A DNA stretch of 64,000 bases from Symsagittifera roscoffensis (GCF_963678635.1 NC_087064.1:54065338-54129337), one strand, 5' to 3'. Counted from the first letter of the stretch, positions 9,099 to 18,625 are shown. Notes: generated by a model not told the origin, from the letters alone. Made by a program: numbers and translations.

Positions 9099-9408
9099 GT
9101 TCCAATCTGCCTGTGATGTTTCTCGACTCCCCGGACAAAACTCTGTCCCTTGGTCGCTTTGAATCCGACTCCCCGGACAACATTCTATCCCTTGGTTGTC
9201 TCATCAACTTCTCCACGGACAAGTCGTCCTGCACGGGCCCGAAGGTGCCTGACTCCCCGGACATTGTCTTGTCCTCGGAAGAACAATCTGACCTCGGCTC
9301 GTACTCTTCTTTTGCATCCGTGAAATGTACTTTTCTCGAGAAGCTGCATTTCGACTTGACCCTGACCCCTGACTTCTTCAGTGACTTGGACCGGGGTCGA
9401 TTTCCCAC
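9085..9408 (-). CDS. Pol linker with repeated LSGES motifs
   Basis: A 107-codon basic/acidic region between RNase H and integrase. It contains three copies of a short motif, 'TMSGES', 'RMLSGES' and 'RVLSGES', the latter two inside 'RPRDR…' contexts, reflecting repeated GACTCCCCGGACA-type DNA at about 9128, 9168 and 9250. No catalytic motif. Probably a rapidly evolving spacer; an adjacent overlapping frame (9185-9481) shows that the region has frameshifts. Confidence 0.4.
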   Translation of the reverse strand: MGNRPRSKSLKKSGVRVKSKCSFSRKVHFTDAKEEYEPRSDCSSEDKTMSGESGTFGPVQDDLSVEKLMRQPRDRMLSGESDSKRPRDRVLSGESRNITGRLEHDGV

Positions 9409-9596
9409 GTTCTATGAACGAAGTCCTCAACAAGACATCCTTCGGCATTGAGGTCACCAGCTGGTTCATATCGACCGGCAATCCCGTTCCACATTGCGAC
9501 CGCGAATGATCACTGGCCTCTTCTCCGTTTTCTCAGTGACGGTCAATCGCTGCATGGTTTCCATCCATTCACGATCATGCCTATCGACCTCCCTAT

Positions 9597-10109
9597 CTAG
9601 CAATCACGGAGCTTCCCCATGAGGTCCGGCGCCACGTTCACCGTCCTATTTAACAGGGCTATGCTGTTGATACCTAGCCTGGTAAGCTCCTGCTGCACCA
9701 GGTTGAATCGGACTAGCAGATCCAATGGGACAGGATCACTCCTGGCCAATACCTTTATTTCAGCGGCTGTCTCCACCGGAGGTTCAGGGTGTCCTGGTAT
9801 GGGGTGCCCTGACTTGTCCAGCCACCTGGTGAGTGGTAGTTTATCGTAGGTTTCCTTATCTAGAAATGAAAATCCGTCCTCGATCTCTGCCTGATTGGCC
9901 TGCTTCTCTTCTAAGCGCTCATAGAATTCTGTCTTCTTACTGAGGCTATCAGCATTCTGGTGCTTATCATGGGTACAGTGCTCTATGATCATGTGGTATC
10001 CATCCAGGCGCACGATCCAACGACCAATATAACTTTGGTCCATCGAATAGGTTTTAAGCCAGGCTAGGGCACGATTATCCACATGCAACTCAAAAGGACG
10101 CACTCCCAA
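9597..10109 (-). CDS. RNase H C-terminal half of element A
   Basis: A 170-codon frame starting 'RPFELHVDNRALAWL', with the aspartate-containing strand typical of gypsy RNase H, and then 'CTHDKHQNADSLSK', the histidine/aspartate end motif (usually 'H.xGKxNxxADxLSR'). RNase H degrades the RNA strand during reverse transcription. It is separated from the N-terminal half (10171-10494) by a frameshift/stop region in which the missing central strand is still readable in another frame. Confidence 0.88.
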   Translation of the reverse strand: MGVRPFELHVDNRALAWLKTYSMDQSYIGRWIVRLDGYHMIIEHCTHDKHQNADSLSKKTEFYERLEEKQANQAEIEDGFSFLDKETYDKLPLTRWLDKSGHPIPGHPEPPVETAAEIKVLARSDPVPLDLLVRFNLVQQELTRLGINSIALLNRTVNVAPDLMGKLRDC

Positions 10110-10170
10110 AGTAGGCCCTGTAATTTTCCACGAAAGTGATTACCGCGAATATCTCCGCTTTTGGTGCGCC

Positions 10171-10494
10171 TTACTTCATCTCAGTATCGCCCAGGACCTT
10201 ACTTCCGTAGGCTATCGGACGGAGAACCATTCTCCCGTTCCACTCTTGCTCCTGCTGGAGAATGCCTGATATCGCAACTACCGAGGCATCCGTGTCTAAC
10301 ACGAACATCCCATTCTCTGTTGGCATGCCGAGGACCGGTGCCTCGCAAAGTTCACGTTTAATGTTATCAAATGAAACTTGTGCCTCATCAGTCCAAGTGA
10401 GTTTTTTGCCTTTATTTTTCATCAACTGTTGCATGGGGTATATCTTGTCGGCGTATCCCTTGACGAAATCCCGATAATAGTTAGCAAACCCCAA
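10171..10494 (-). CDS. RT connection and RNase H N-terminal half of element A
   Basis: A 107-codon frame beginning 'GFANYYRDFVKGYADKIYP', the classic RT connection segment, followed by 'LTWTDEAQVSFDNIK' and 'VLDTDASVVAISGILQQEQ', the first RNase H strand with its catalytic Asp. It overlaps the end of the protease-RT ORF at 10481-10494; an A6 run on the plus strand near 10493 probably holds one extra base that causes the frameshift. Confidence 0.92.
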   Translation of the reverse strand: MGFANYYRDFVKGYADKIYPMQQLMKNKGKKLTWTDEAQVSFDNIKRELCEAPVLGMPTENGMFVLDTDASVVAISGILQQEQEWNGRMVLRPIAYGSKVLGDTEMK

Positions 10495-12733
10495 AAAAGC
10501 TCATCAGTTGTGTATCTGTCTTGGGTGCCTTCCAGGTCAAAGCCGTTTGGACCGCTTCGGGATCTGGTCTCACTCCATGCTTATACACCAGGCGGCCTAG
10601 ATACTTCATGGAGTCTCTGAGGATTTCACACTTCGAGGGTTTACACTTCAGTCCCGCCTGCTTCATGCAAGTAAACACCTCATCCAACCTCTCTATGTGA
10701 TCCTCTAGGGTTGGCGTTGCGATCACAACATCATCGACGAAACACATGATGAGATTCCCGTATTTCTTTGTCACACTCGTGAGTGCCTGGGCCATCAGTC
10801 GCTGGAATGGGGCCGTCACGTTGCACAATCCAAACGGCATCCTCTTCCACTGGAACAATCCCAGCTCGCACGCGAAACCCGTCTTTTCACGATCTTGCTT
10901 TCGGAGTGGCACTTGCCAGAACGCCGAGTCCAAATCTAACGTCGTGAAGAACTTCGCGTCCCCCAGCTTGGATAGGCTCTCATCGATGCGGAGAATCGGG
11001 TATGCGTCCTTTATAGTCACTGCGTTCAGATAACGGAAATCACAACAAAACCTGAGATGCGCCCCTTTCTTTTTAGCCATGACCACGCCACAAGCCCACG
11101 GGGACTTCGACGGCTCGATCGTGTCGTACTTCAGTAATATCTCGATCTCCTTCCTGCACGCTTCCGACTTATGAGGAGTCATTCTCCTCGCCCCTTCCCT
11201 ATGAGGTACCGAGCCCTCTTCTATCTCAATTTCGTGTTCTACAAAATTACAGCAACCTATGTCGACCTTATGTTTCGAAAAAACGTCTGCGCTCCGACTT
11301 AGCACCGCCCTGAGCGAATCTATTTCCTTGTCTGAAATTTTACCGTTTAAATGTTCTATCTCAGGTAAGACCGGTTTATTCGCTGCTAACTCTGTTTCTG
11401 TCGGTCTCTCGGGAAAATTCGAACAACTAGACAACCCATCATCTGTTTCCAGTTTCATTGAAAACAATTTCCTAGAAGATTTCAATTCATTTACTCTCTT
11501 CAGTATACATTCTTGGTTCGCATGCAAGGGACATTTAGTTGCATCAAACTTCTTCAAGTTCTCCACACTCCGAAACTCTGTGTTCAGAGGCAATGCGTAG
11601 CCAAGTGTCTTTACCTTCTGTTTTGTCACTGTTGTTGCTTCTGTGTTCAACAACACACTCACACACAGTCCGCTCTGAGTGAGTGAGAAACTTCTTCCTA
11701 AAATAGCCGAGCTATTACTGTTTGGATTTGGTATCAGACACACCTGTCTGAGTTCATTTAGATTCCTCATCCTAAACGTCGCTACCACGGCTTGGTTTGG
11801 TTTCAATCTCACTTTTCGATCCAGAAAAATCGGCACTTTAGGCTGGTTAATTAAGATCTTATTAAGAGGTTTTTTTTCATACTTCCACTCCGGATCTTTG
11901 ATCCTGATCAACCCGTCAATGAGGTCGATCGTGACATCAAAGTTGCGTACGAAATCCCTTCCCAGGATGAATTGATCGGATTCGTCCAAATTTTCCACCA
12001 CCAGGAAGCTCATCCAAAGATGTCTTCCCCCAAGCTGCAGTGATATGATCGGGGTCCGTCCTGTCACATAGATTGCTCCCTGATTGGCAGCTGCCAGTCT
12101 GATGTTTGTCGGTATCAGATCCGACCTGTCAAAGCCCATGTCAGTCCAGGTTTTGACCGGCATGACACTGACCACTGCACCCGTGTCTAACAGTCCTTTC
12201 ACTGAAAGTTGTCTGCCCTGCACATCTAGCACATGCGCTACCAGATCGGCTTCGCAACCTATGTGGACCGCATCCTGTTCAAGCATGGCAGTGTGTCGGA
12301 TTCGTCGTACCTTCAGCTCCTCTTGGCCAATGTATATCCGGCCTACCTGATCACTCGCATCAGTTACGTGAGCTTTTGTGTAGATATTGATGCCGTCCAC
12401 ATTCATCAGAATCGGATATGGGCCATGGACCTCGATGTAATGTCCATCCACTGTCATCAGCCTCGGACCTCCTAACGGGAGCAGCGCTCGCACTGCCCTG
12501 GAGTCCAGCTTGGGATCCTTCTCCCTCAGGTAGTCTGCATAAATGTCCAGGTGGACCAGCGTAATCTCGGACGGTTCACTCAAGTTCTTGACCACCTGGT
12601 GTCCTGCGACTGAGATAATGGACATTATCTTCGTCCCTTCTTTCGTCATGCCGAAAATTCTACCCGATATGACATTTAGCTTTAGTCTCTGCTTTCTGGT
12701 TTCCTGTGTGTCCTCTTTCGTTATCTTACTCAA
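10481..12733 (-). CDS. pol: Protease and reverse transcriptase of element A
   Basis: A 750-codon frame. The aspartic protease shows 'LLDTGAVVSVMP' (residues about 181-192) and a 'FILGRDF' second motif (about 255-261). The reverse transcriptase spans about 500-750, with 'PYRxx'-equivalent 'ARRMTPHKS', 'LRFCCDFRYLN' (about 560), 'FFTTLDLDSAFWQ' (about 596-607, first catalytic Asp), 'FQWKRMPFGL' (about 628-636) and 'FVDDVVIA' (about 665-672, the catalytic Asp pair). Together these copy genomic RNA into DNA and mature Gag-Pol. The order PR-RT-RNase H-IN marks Ty3/gypsy. No ATG at the 5' end; the frame opens after a TAG near 12755, and expression by frameshift from gag is likely. It ends early at 10481 by the homopolymer frameshift. 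Confidence 0.95.
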   Translation of the reverse strand: MSKITKEDTQETRKQRLKLNVISGRIFGMTKEGTKIMSIISVAGHQVVKNLSEPSEITLVHLDIYADYLREKDPKLDSRAVRALLPLGGPRLMTVDGHYIEVHGPYPILMNVDGINIYTKAHVTDASDQVGRIYIGQEELKVRRIRHTAMLEQDAVHIGCEADLVAHVLDVQGRQLSVKGLLDTGAVVSVMPVKTWTDMGFDRSDLIPTNIRLAAANQGAIYVTGRTPIISLQLGGRHLWMSFLVVENLDESDQFILGRDFVRNFDVTIDLIDGLIRIKDPEWKYEKKPLNKILINQPKVPIFLDRKVRLKPNQAVVATFRMRNLNELRQVCLIPNPNSNSSAILGRSFSLTQSGLCVSVLLNTEATTVTKQKVKTLGYALPLNTEFRSVENLKKFDATKCPLHANQECILKRVNELKSSRKLFSMKLETDDGLSSCSNFPERPTETELAANKPVLPEIEHLNGKISDKEIDSLRAVLSRSADVFSKHKVDIGCCNFVEHEIEIEEGSVPHREGARRMTPHKSEACRKEIEILLKYDTIEPSKSPWACGVVMAKKKGAHLRFCCDFRYLNAVTIKDAYPILRIDESLSKLGDAKFFTTLDLDSAFWQVPLRKQDREKTGFACELGLFQWKRMPFGLCNVTAPFQRLMAQALTSVTKKYGNLIMCFVDDVVIATPTLEDHIERLDEVFTCMKQAGLKCKPSKCEILRDSMKYLGRLVYKHGVRPDPEAVQTALTWKAPKTDTQLMSFFGVC

Positions 12734-12921
12734 AATGTCAAATTTCTCCTAAAGATCTGTGCTCTCCAGTTCCAACCTTACCCATTGCTCAACTTTTTTC
12801 GTGGCTAGCTCCTGTTGGACTTTCTGCAACGCTGTCCTTGCTGCCAAACCATAATCCACCTTGAGCGGGCCGGCCGATTCTGCCTCCAAGCTCGAGGCTA
12901 CTTCTTCTTCAGGCATGTTCT

Positions 12922-13071
12922 TCACCTTCTCAGTTTCTTAGTCGTAAAAGTGCTCAGTGTTGTCTCTTTTCTTCGAGACTCAGCCTCGTTCATCAGACGT
13001 GCTCGACTGGCTTTGACGCCCGAAAGCGCCTCTTCATGGCGGGGATGTTTCGCGTCCGCCACTGCATCTCA
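12922..13071 (-). pseudogene. Gag C-terminal tail of element A
   Basis: The gag frame stays open for about 49 codons past the TGA at 13069-13071, with charged sequence typical of the tail after the nucleocapsid ('RHEEALSGVKASRARLMNEA'). The TGA replaces what is probably a Trp codon. The tail ends at a TGA at 12922-12924. Between here and pol the frames change twice. Confidence 0.5.
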
Positions 13072-13836
13072 AAATTGAATGCAGTCCGACTTGAAGTGTC
13101 CCTCCAAATTACAGAAGAAGCAACTCGGTCCATACTTCATAATGAGCCCTCTAATGTACTCTTCGTGGTCCTCGTCGGTCGCATCAACGTCGTCGGGATA
13201 TTGGCCTATCGCCTCCATGTTCTGTTTGTAAGCAGAACATGCGGAAACATGGTGGTCCATCGAGCCACAATTCGCACAGGACCTCCTCTTATCCATGTCG
13301 TCGCGAGGTTTGTAATAACTGGAGTTCGCGCCAGTGTTTGTTCCATTGTAGTTGCCATAATTGCTGTAACGGTTTTGCGCCCTCGGTTTTATGAGCAAGT
13401 ACTCACGCAACTTCATACGCAAATCATCGGGCGTGGGCACCTGGTCAAGCGACAGGGTGAAGTGTGTGGCTAGCACTGTTTTTAACTCTTCACTCTTCAC
13501 TCCATCCATGAACTTCGAGGCAATCGCTAATGTGCGCTCGGAAATTCTGTCATCGGGGTTACTTCTCCTCCTAAGTAATTCAAGGTCGTCCAAAAATTTG
13601 TCCATGGAATCGTCATCTCTTTGACGCCTCTTCTTGAACTTCACCATAGCCTGATGCCCTTGTACTCCAGAGCCGAAACGATTCAGCAGGATGTCAAATA
13701 TCTTTCGAGCACTGTCTCGTTCATTTGCCATTTTCGCCATTACACAGTTGAGGGCGGTACCCTCCAGGTTGCTTGTCAGTGCGCTGCATTCCTGTTTCTT
13801 TGAGAGATTTTCTTCTTCAAAGTGCAACTTCATCAC
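13069..13836 (-). CDS. gag: Gag capsid-nucleocapsid of element A
   Basis: 255 codons holding a retrotransposon capsid-like helical region (residues 1-150, 'RKIFDILLNRFGSG', 'MDKFLDDLELLRR', 'ISERTLAIASKFMDGV') and two CCHC zinc knuckles, both CX2CX4HX4C: 'CANCGSMDHHVSAC' (about 187-200) and 'CFFCNLEGHFKSDC' (about 239-252). These bind the packaged RNA. The frame is the same as 13879-14436, from which it is cut off by a TAA at 13879-13881; 'DGCIDTWIEVM' in the interval belongs to it. An unusually long spacer with acidic residues separates the two knuckles. Confidence 0.92.
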   Translation of the reverse strand: MMKLHFEEENLSKKQECSALTSNLEGTALNCVMAKMANERDSARKIFDILLNRFGSGVQGHQAMVKFKKRRQRDDDSMDKFLDDLELLRRRSNPDDRISERTLAIASKFMDGVKSEELKTVLATHFTLSLDQVPTPDDLRMKLREYLLIKPRAQNRYSNYGNYNGTNTGANSSYYKPRDDMDKRRSCANCGSMDHHVSACSAYKQNMEAIGQYPDDVDATDEDHEEYIRGLIMKYGPSCFFCNLEGHFKSDCIQF

Positions 13837-13878
13837 CTCTATCCAAGTATCAATGCAGCCGTCTGACTCGTCTTTGTA

Positions 13879-14436
13879 TTATTTCGGCTTTTTCAGTGTC
13901 CTTTTTGACCTCTCTCCTCTCTCGGTTGACTTCGAGAGCTTGGTGATGAACTTCTCGAGAGATCTATTCAGAGGCTCAAACATCGAAGCATACATCGTCG
14001 TGTCCTGTGAGACCGTAGTCAGATCTGGGACCGATCTGACTTGTGGCACAGTGGGCAATCTTTTCTCCGGGGTGGCATCCGTCTCCGGCGGGACCGGGTT
14101 CGTCCAGCCTGGCCTCGATGGGGCGGCCCTGGTCCGCTCCCTATTCCTATATTCGTAGTTCGCTCTCGAATTTTGCTGGGCCCCGGCATAGTTGCCTGCT
14201 CCATCTCCATCATTCGCCTGGCGTGAGCGCTCTCTTGGGTTGAAACGCTCCTCCCAATTACTTCCGTTTAAGATCTCGTCAAGCTTCTGCATCATCAGGT
14301 CAGATTTGGCATCTAACCTTTTTTCCAGGCTAGTCATCGTATGGGCATAGGTATTGTCATGATCGTTCAACAATAGCTCGATCTCTCTAGTCATCCTAGC
14401 CTTTCTTTCTTCTGACTCTTTGTTTGCCTGTGCCAA
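13879..14436 (-). CDS. Gag middle region of element A
   Basis: 185 codons of charged, largely helical sequence followed by an Arg/Asn/Pro-rich disordered stretch and a second helical end. The frame continues directly into the capsid part through one in-frame TAA. On its 5' side it overlaps 14391-14436 with the upstream gag fragment in another frame ('LAQANKESEE' versus 'WHRQTKSQKK'), so a single indel near 14445 broke the gene. Confidence 0.65.
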   Translation of the reverse strand: MAQANKESEERKARMTREIELLLNDHDNTYAHTMTSLEKRLDAKSDLMMQKLDEILNGSNWEERFNPRERSRQANDGDGAGNYAGAQQNSRANYEYRNRERTRAAPSRPGWTNPVPPETDATPEKRLPTVPQVRSVPDLTTVSQDTTMYASMFEPLNRSLEKFITKLSKSTERGERSKRTLKKPK

Positions 14437-15317
14437 TCTCTATGCCAGGCATTGATCGGTGTTGGAATCAATTGAGCCTGATCGACTCTCGCCTGCGACT
14501 TCACGTGTGTCAGTTCATCTCGCAAATTCTCCCGACCCTGGTGAGCTCTCTCGTCGACTTGATCTATTCTTTTAGTCATGTCCCGTCGCAGTTCTTCTAG
14601 GCCGGTCATTACGCTAGCAAACATGTCACTTATATCGCCAGCCGCCCCCAATGCCGGGGTTAGCCCCAGAGAAGATGAGGTCAACTGCGGTTGCAGCCTG
14701 GTACTTGATGACGCGCCGCCCTTTTGGTTGCCCATCGACATCATCAACCTGTCGATCGATGAGGACGCTCCCATCGTCATCCCATCAGACATGGGCCTGG
14801 TCGACGAGGCGGAAAACGCCTTCCTGCTCATGTCGTTCCTTGGGCACTGCGTGAAGTTCACATCCGGGTGAGTTATCTCCGGATGGTCATAACTGGAAGT
14901 TTTTAGTGACGCCATGCGCTCATCGTACAAAGACCTCCAGCTCTTCTTGGCTTTTGAGCCCGTTTGTTCTTCACTCGGGCTTATACTCGACATCATCGCG
15001 TTCTTGCTCTGCTTCGCCAGAGATGAGTGGGTATTGGCCGGATGTGAAAGTTCATTTCTCCACCTATGAGTCTTAGTCTCTGGTTTGGACATTCCCCTGA
15101 ACAACACCTCCTCTCGCGGCTCGACCTCGGAACGCTCCGAGGCCTCCTCCGTCCTCTCAACTTCCTCCCGTTCGAGGTCCTCGCTTGGCTCAAAGTCGGG
15201 TCGAATAAGCGTTCGTTCCCCTTCGTCAAAGGGATCCACCAGCGCCCCGCTCGTCGGTCCAGCCTCGGCGCTCCGCCCTTGATTGCCATCGAGGTTCTTC
15301 TCGCTTCTTACTTTCAT
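14391..15317 (-). CDS. Gag N-terminal region of element A
   Basis: 308 codons, Ser/Glu/Met-rich and mostly disordered, ending in a coiled-coil-like segment ('MTGLEELRRDMTKRIDQVD', about residues 255-273). The start ATG directly follows a TGA, and the upstream frame 15320-15542 is the same frame, so the true start is probably further up. Typical of the variable N-terminal part of gypsy Gag; the assignment rests on position before the capsid. Confidence 0.6.
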   Translation of the reverse strand: MKVRSEKNLDGNQGRSAEAGPTSGALVDPFDEGERTLIRPDFEPSEDLEREEVERTEEASERSEVEPREEVLFRGMSKPETKTHRWRNELSHPANTHSSLAKQSKNAMMSSISPSEEQTGSKAKKSWRSLYDERMASLKTSSYDHPEITHPDVNFTQCPRNDMSRKAFSASSTRPMSDGMTMGASSSIDRLMMSMGNQKGGASSSTRLQPQLTSSSLGLTPALGAAGDISDMFASVMTGLEELRRDMTKRIDQVDERAHQGRENLRDELTHVKSQARVDQAQLIPTPINAWHRDWHRQTKSQKKERLG

Positions 15318-15542
15318 TCAGCCCACTGAAAGATCAACTTGACCTTTAGTCGATTCGTTGTCGGCAAATACGTCGTAAGCGCTGCTAAACGAAGATTGGC
15401 TACGTCTAGTTTTAAATTTTTGCGTGCTGCCCTTGCTCAGCCTGGGAATCTTAGTAGTCGATCCTAACGAGTCTCTACGCTGCATATTTTGTAATAAACA
15501 GTAATATTCGCGCAAATTAATGGCAACGCACAGGTACCGCAA
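15318..15542 (-). pseudogene. Gag N-terminal extension, cut by TGA
   Basis: 74 codons in the same frame as the 15317 ORF and ended by the TGA at 15318-15320. A Met in 'MQRRDSLGSTTKIPRL' (near 15486) is the more likely original start of Gag, making the TGA a nonsense mutation, possibly TGG to TGA. The text is basic and Ser-rich like the following part. Confidence 0.45.
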
Positions 15543-15825
15543 ATAAGTTTTAGTTAATTTACTTAACGCTGCCTACTCGATTTCGTCAGTATCAAAAATG
15601 TCTCTTAGATTTCTCGATGATAATTATAGTGACTCAGCTAAAGTTACACTCAGGGCCTGCTCAGTATTGATATAATGCTATCTCAACCCCGTCGTATCGT
15701 ATAACAGTATCACAAAATTTTCACAAGATATAATCAATACACAAAACACACCTGATAATCATATAAGAATATCCTACAGGTGACAGCGACCTTTCGTCAG
15801 TATCAATTTTACCGCCATACTCTTA
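15543..15825 (-). other. Leader just upstream of gag, element A
   Basis: No coding potential. AT-rich, with two copies of 'TTTCGTCAGTATCAA' (about 15581 and 15795) about 214 bp apart, which may be the edges of an older duplication. It separates the repeat-containing ORF at 15826-16260 from gag. Confidence 0.4.
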
Positions 15826-16260
15826 TCAAATCACTGCTTTGTTAAAATCAAACAATCTTTTGTAAATAAGCAGTGATGATTCAGGAATAGATAAAAAAAA
15901 CTCAGTCTTAAAGAAAAAGACTTCCCTCAATCGAAACACTCCAAAAGAACGAAGCCCAGGACACTGTCTTCTCAAGTGAGTGAGTATTTGCCTTATACAC
16001 TCATCGAGGTCTTCTTTTAGGTGTCCCGCGATTGCCCGAGCTGTCCTACTAAGTAGCTCAAGGCAACCTCTGATCGAAAAATTTCTAAAGTCTATGAAAA
16101 AGCTCCCCCACACCCGGGACGCTCCAAGTGCACGAGAGCAGGGAACAACTTTTCTTCTCAAGTGAGTGTGTATCTGCCTAATACACTCATCGAGGTCTTC
16201 TTTTATGTGTTCCCGGATTGCCCGAGCTTTCCTATTAAGTAGCTCAAGGCAACCACACAA
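15826..16260 (-). CDS. Leader ORF with two copies of a 33-residue repeat
   Basis: A 144-codon open frame in the element A leader. It contains 'GCLELLNRKARAI…' and, exactly 62 codons later, 'GCLELLSRTARAI…', each continuing as H(I/L)KEDLDECIRQI.THLRR. The repeats correspond to DNA at 15971-16068 and 16157-16254. Differences between the copies include several conservative or synonymous-looking changes. The repeat is amphipathic and helical (DUF-like) and not recognised. The stop is followed by non-coding leader. It may be a small accessory protein or a non-coding duplication that happens to be in frame. Confidence 0.4.
   Translation of the reverse strand: MCGCLELLNRKARAIREHIKEDLDECIRQIHTHLRRKVVPCSRALGASRVWGSFFIDFRNFSIRGCLELLSRTARAIAGHLKEDLDECIRQILTHLRRQCPGLRSFGVFRLREVFFFKTEFFLSIPESSLLIYKRLFDFNKAVI
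15971..16254 (-). repeat. 98-bp duplicated unit, 186-bp spacing
   Basis: 15971-16068 and 16157-16254 align end to end with about 10% differences, starting CTCAAGTGAGTG and ending CAAGGCAACC. The spacing of 186 bp is a multiple of three, so the repeat is read in one frame on the minus strand. Confidence 0.9.
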
Positions 16261-16477
16261 CCAAAAAAAAACAAATCAAAAAAAATTTTTGTTCGTTTGT
16301 TCGGGTACCTCTAACAGACCCGATCTAGAATCCAAAGTTGATCACGAATCTCCGCGTCAAATGGGCTCCTGAGATCTTAATATGCACACCCGTTGGTAGT
16401 TCACCTTTTATTACGACTCTAAATGGATATTCTAGTTGCTCAAATTGCCCCCAGAAGGTCCCCTAATTTTTCAATAA

Positions 16478-18547
16478 GGAGGGTTGCTAAAAGGCTTAAG
16501 TCACTCCGGAGGGTTGTTAGGACACTTAGCTTACCTTGGAGGGTTATTTCGGAAGGTACCTTAATCACCCAAGTTACTTCGGAGGGTCCCCCTAAACTCA
16601 CTAAGGAGGTTCAATAAGGGGCTTAATACGCTCCGGAGGGTTACTTCGGAGGGTTCCTTCAAAATTTCAAATTCTTTGAATATCACTTGTAAGGGTCTCC
16701 TACTAGCCTCAGGAGGTGTCAACACCAGCTAAATTCTCCGTGGGGGTTGTTCTAATTTCTTCGGAGGGTCTCGTGGAAAATTTCCACTAAGGAGGGTTGC
16801 TAGGGAGCTTAGCTGACTCCGGAGGGTTACTTCGGAGGGTTCCCCAAAAATCAAGAAAAAGGGTTATTTTACCGCGACAAAGCCTCCGAATGCGGTGTAA
16901 CTGACTTAAAACCAGGTTGGCTGACCCGGTCAACCTTCCAGTAGGATAAAAAGGTGATCTTATAAAATTTTCTGCCGCTCGGAGGGTTCCCTAAAATTTG
17001 GACCCTCCGAACTAACAAATTCTAAAAAAATTTTCTTTTCCGAGATTATCAACCCAAAAACGGTTGCAGTTGGGAAAAGTGGTCAAAAACATCGACTTTT
17101 GGTACCAAAATTATCCCGATCGGTGGGCTAGTCTTTGAGAAATTGCCAAAAACGCGTTTGTCAAAATGGCCTTTTCTCACCACCTAAATAGGTTCTGGAA
17201 AACTTTTTCCGCAATTCCTATCGAAAGTGCCTAAAAATAAGTGAAACGAGCACTTGAACAATGCAAAAAACTGGACCAAAATTGATTTGGAAACAAAAAT
17301 TTGGCCAATAACTGTCAAATTTGGACCCTCCGATTCCTTCCTTTTTCAATCTCTAAGTCGTTAGCCCTATCCACGGAGCTAATCGGAGGGTTACTCAAAA
17401 ATTTCTCCAGTAACCGAGCACGTTTTGCTAGCACGCTCCTAACGCAAAAATTTTTATTGCTCTAACTCTAAAAACTCAAAAACTCGATCCCAAAAAAAAT
17501 TGACAAAACTCGGAAAATTATCAAAATTTTGATGAAAAAATCTTGTTTTTTCTAACTTCTACTGAGTCCATTTTCACGCGGTTTCTTTAGTCAGGGGATC
17601 GAACTACGTAGCAACTCCCTATATAGAAGCTTTTTGCTGTTCAGAAAAGCTCGGATATTCAAAATTTTGGGGGTCTGCAGTTTGGTCGAAAATCAGTATT
17701 TTTCGATAAAATTGGATATTTTTCGGGTCTAAATCGGAGACAAGTATTAAAGAATAAGGATAATAATCTATTAGTAGTCTTTAATGAATATAATTATACC
17801 CTCTTTTGCGCCAAAATACCCGAATTAAGACCCTTAACTCAGAAATTCGTGATCGATGGAGGGTACAATCGGACCGCGCCAATCGTGCCCCCCACCTCTT
17901 AATTTTTGATGAAATAGTGCCCGAACGATACTAAAATTGTTTCAACGATTCCCAACAATCGTTGTAGATGTTGTCCCTGATGCCCCTGTTGAGTGTGGAA
18001 GACGTCGGTCAGCTTGCCACTCTACCCTCCGGCCACCATCAAAATCACCATTAACGTGCTCAAATACTCAAATTACACTCAAGGGAGGGTACCCAACCCG
18101 TCACCAAAACACACAATTTTTCTATCAGAAATGATTTAAATCAACCTGAAATAACAACAAATAGGAAGTTCAGATCACATCTCGTCCGGAAATAACAAAT
18201 AAACTGTCATTTTATGTTTTTTATTGTTTTTTGTCTTTTTTGGATTTTTTACTGTTTTTTGTTCTTTTTTGTTTTCAAATAAATTTGTTTTTGGCTTTTT
18301 CACTATTTTTTTTTATGGTTTTACACTATTTTTGTTTGGTTTTACGCTTTCTCTTTAATTGTTTTTGGTTCCGGGACCTGGGACAAGCGGGCTCATGACT
18401 TCCCACCTAACCCTCCGGCCCCCGGAATTTTCGGTGTTACTAAGTTAAAAAGCTAAATAGTACTAGGCGGAGGGTACGCACCTTCCCCCTAGTACAATAA
18501 AGGTCATTAAGGCCTCTAATTCGGGCATACGCCCGGAGTGGAGGGTT
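16478..18547 (-). repeat. GGAGGGTT-rich leader of element A
   Basis: About 17 copies of GGAGGGT(T/A/C) (AACCCTCC on the element strand) between 16478 and 18547. Ten or more fall in 16478-16840, where paired copies form CCGGAGGGTTACTTCGGAGG twice (about 16633 and 16819). All are in the same orientation. The region is non-coding, with no ORF over 65 codons except a doubtful one at 17937-18134. T-rich runs lie at 18200-18360. A clustered, one-way motif in the 5' leader suggests an RNA or protein binding site, but the role is unknown. Confidence 0.8.
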
Positions 18548-18591
18548 CGTCGCTGAAACGTTTGCTGATCATGATGGTCCCGTGCCTTTAA

Positions 18592-18613
18592 CAGGCCCCA
18601 CCCAGGAGCGCCA
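18592..18613 (-). promoter_or_regulatory. Primer binding site of element A
   Basis: On the element strand this reads TGGCGCTCCTGGGTGGGGCC, i.e. the plus strand ends in …GCGCCA, the form of a tRNA 3' end with its CCA. It resembles the lysine-tRNA-type site (TGGCGCCC…GGGGC) used by many gypsy elements but is not identical. It lies 12 bp inside the LTR edge at 18626, slightly further than usual. Confidence 0.7.
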
Positions 18614-18625
18614 TAAAAACGTCTA

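Noticed and set aside
10161-15329. Many plus-strand ORFs of 60-155 codons opposite gag and pol
   Set aside because: Antisense shadows of the well-supported minus-strand retrotransposon genes.
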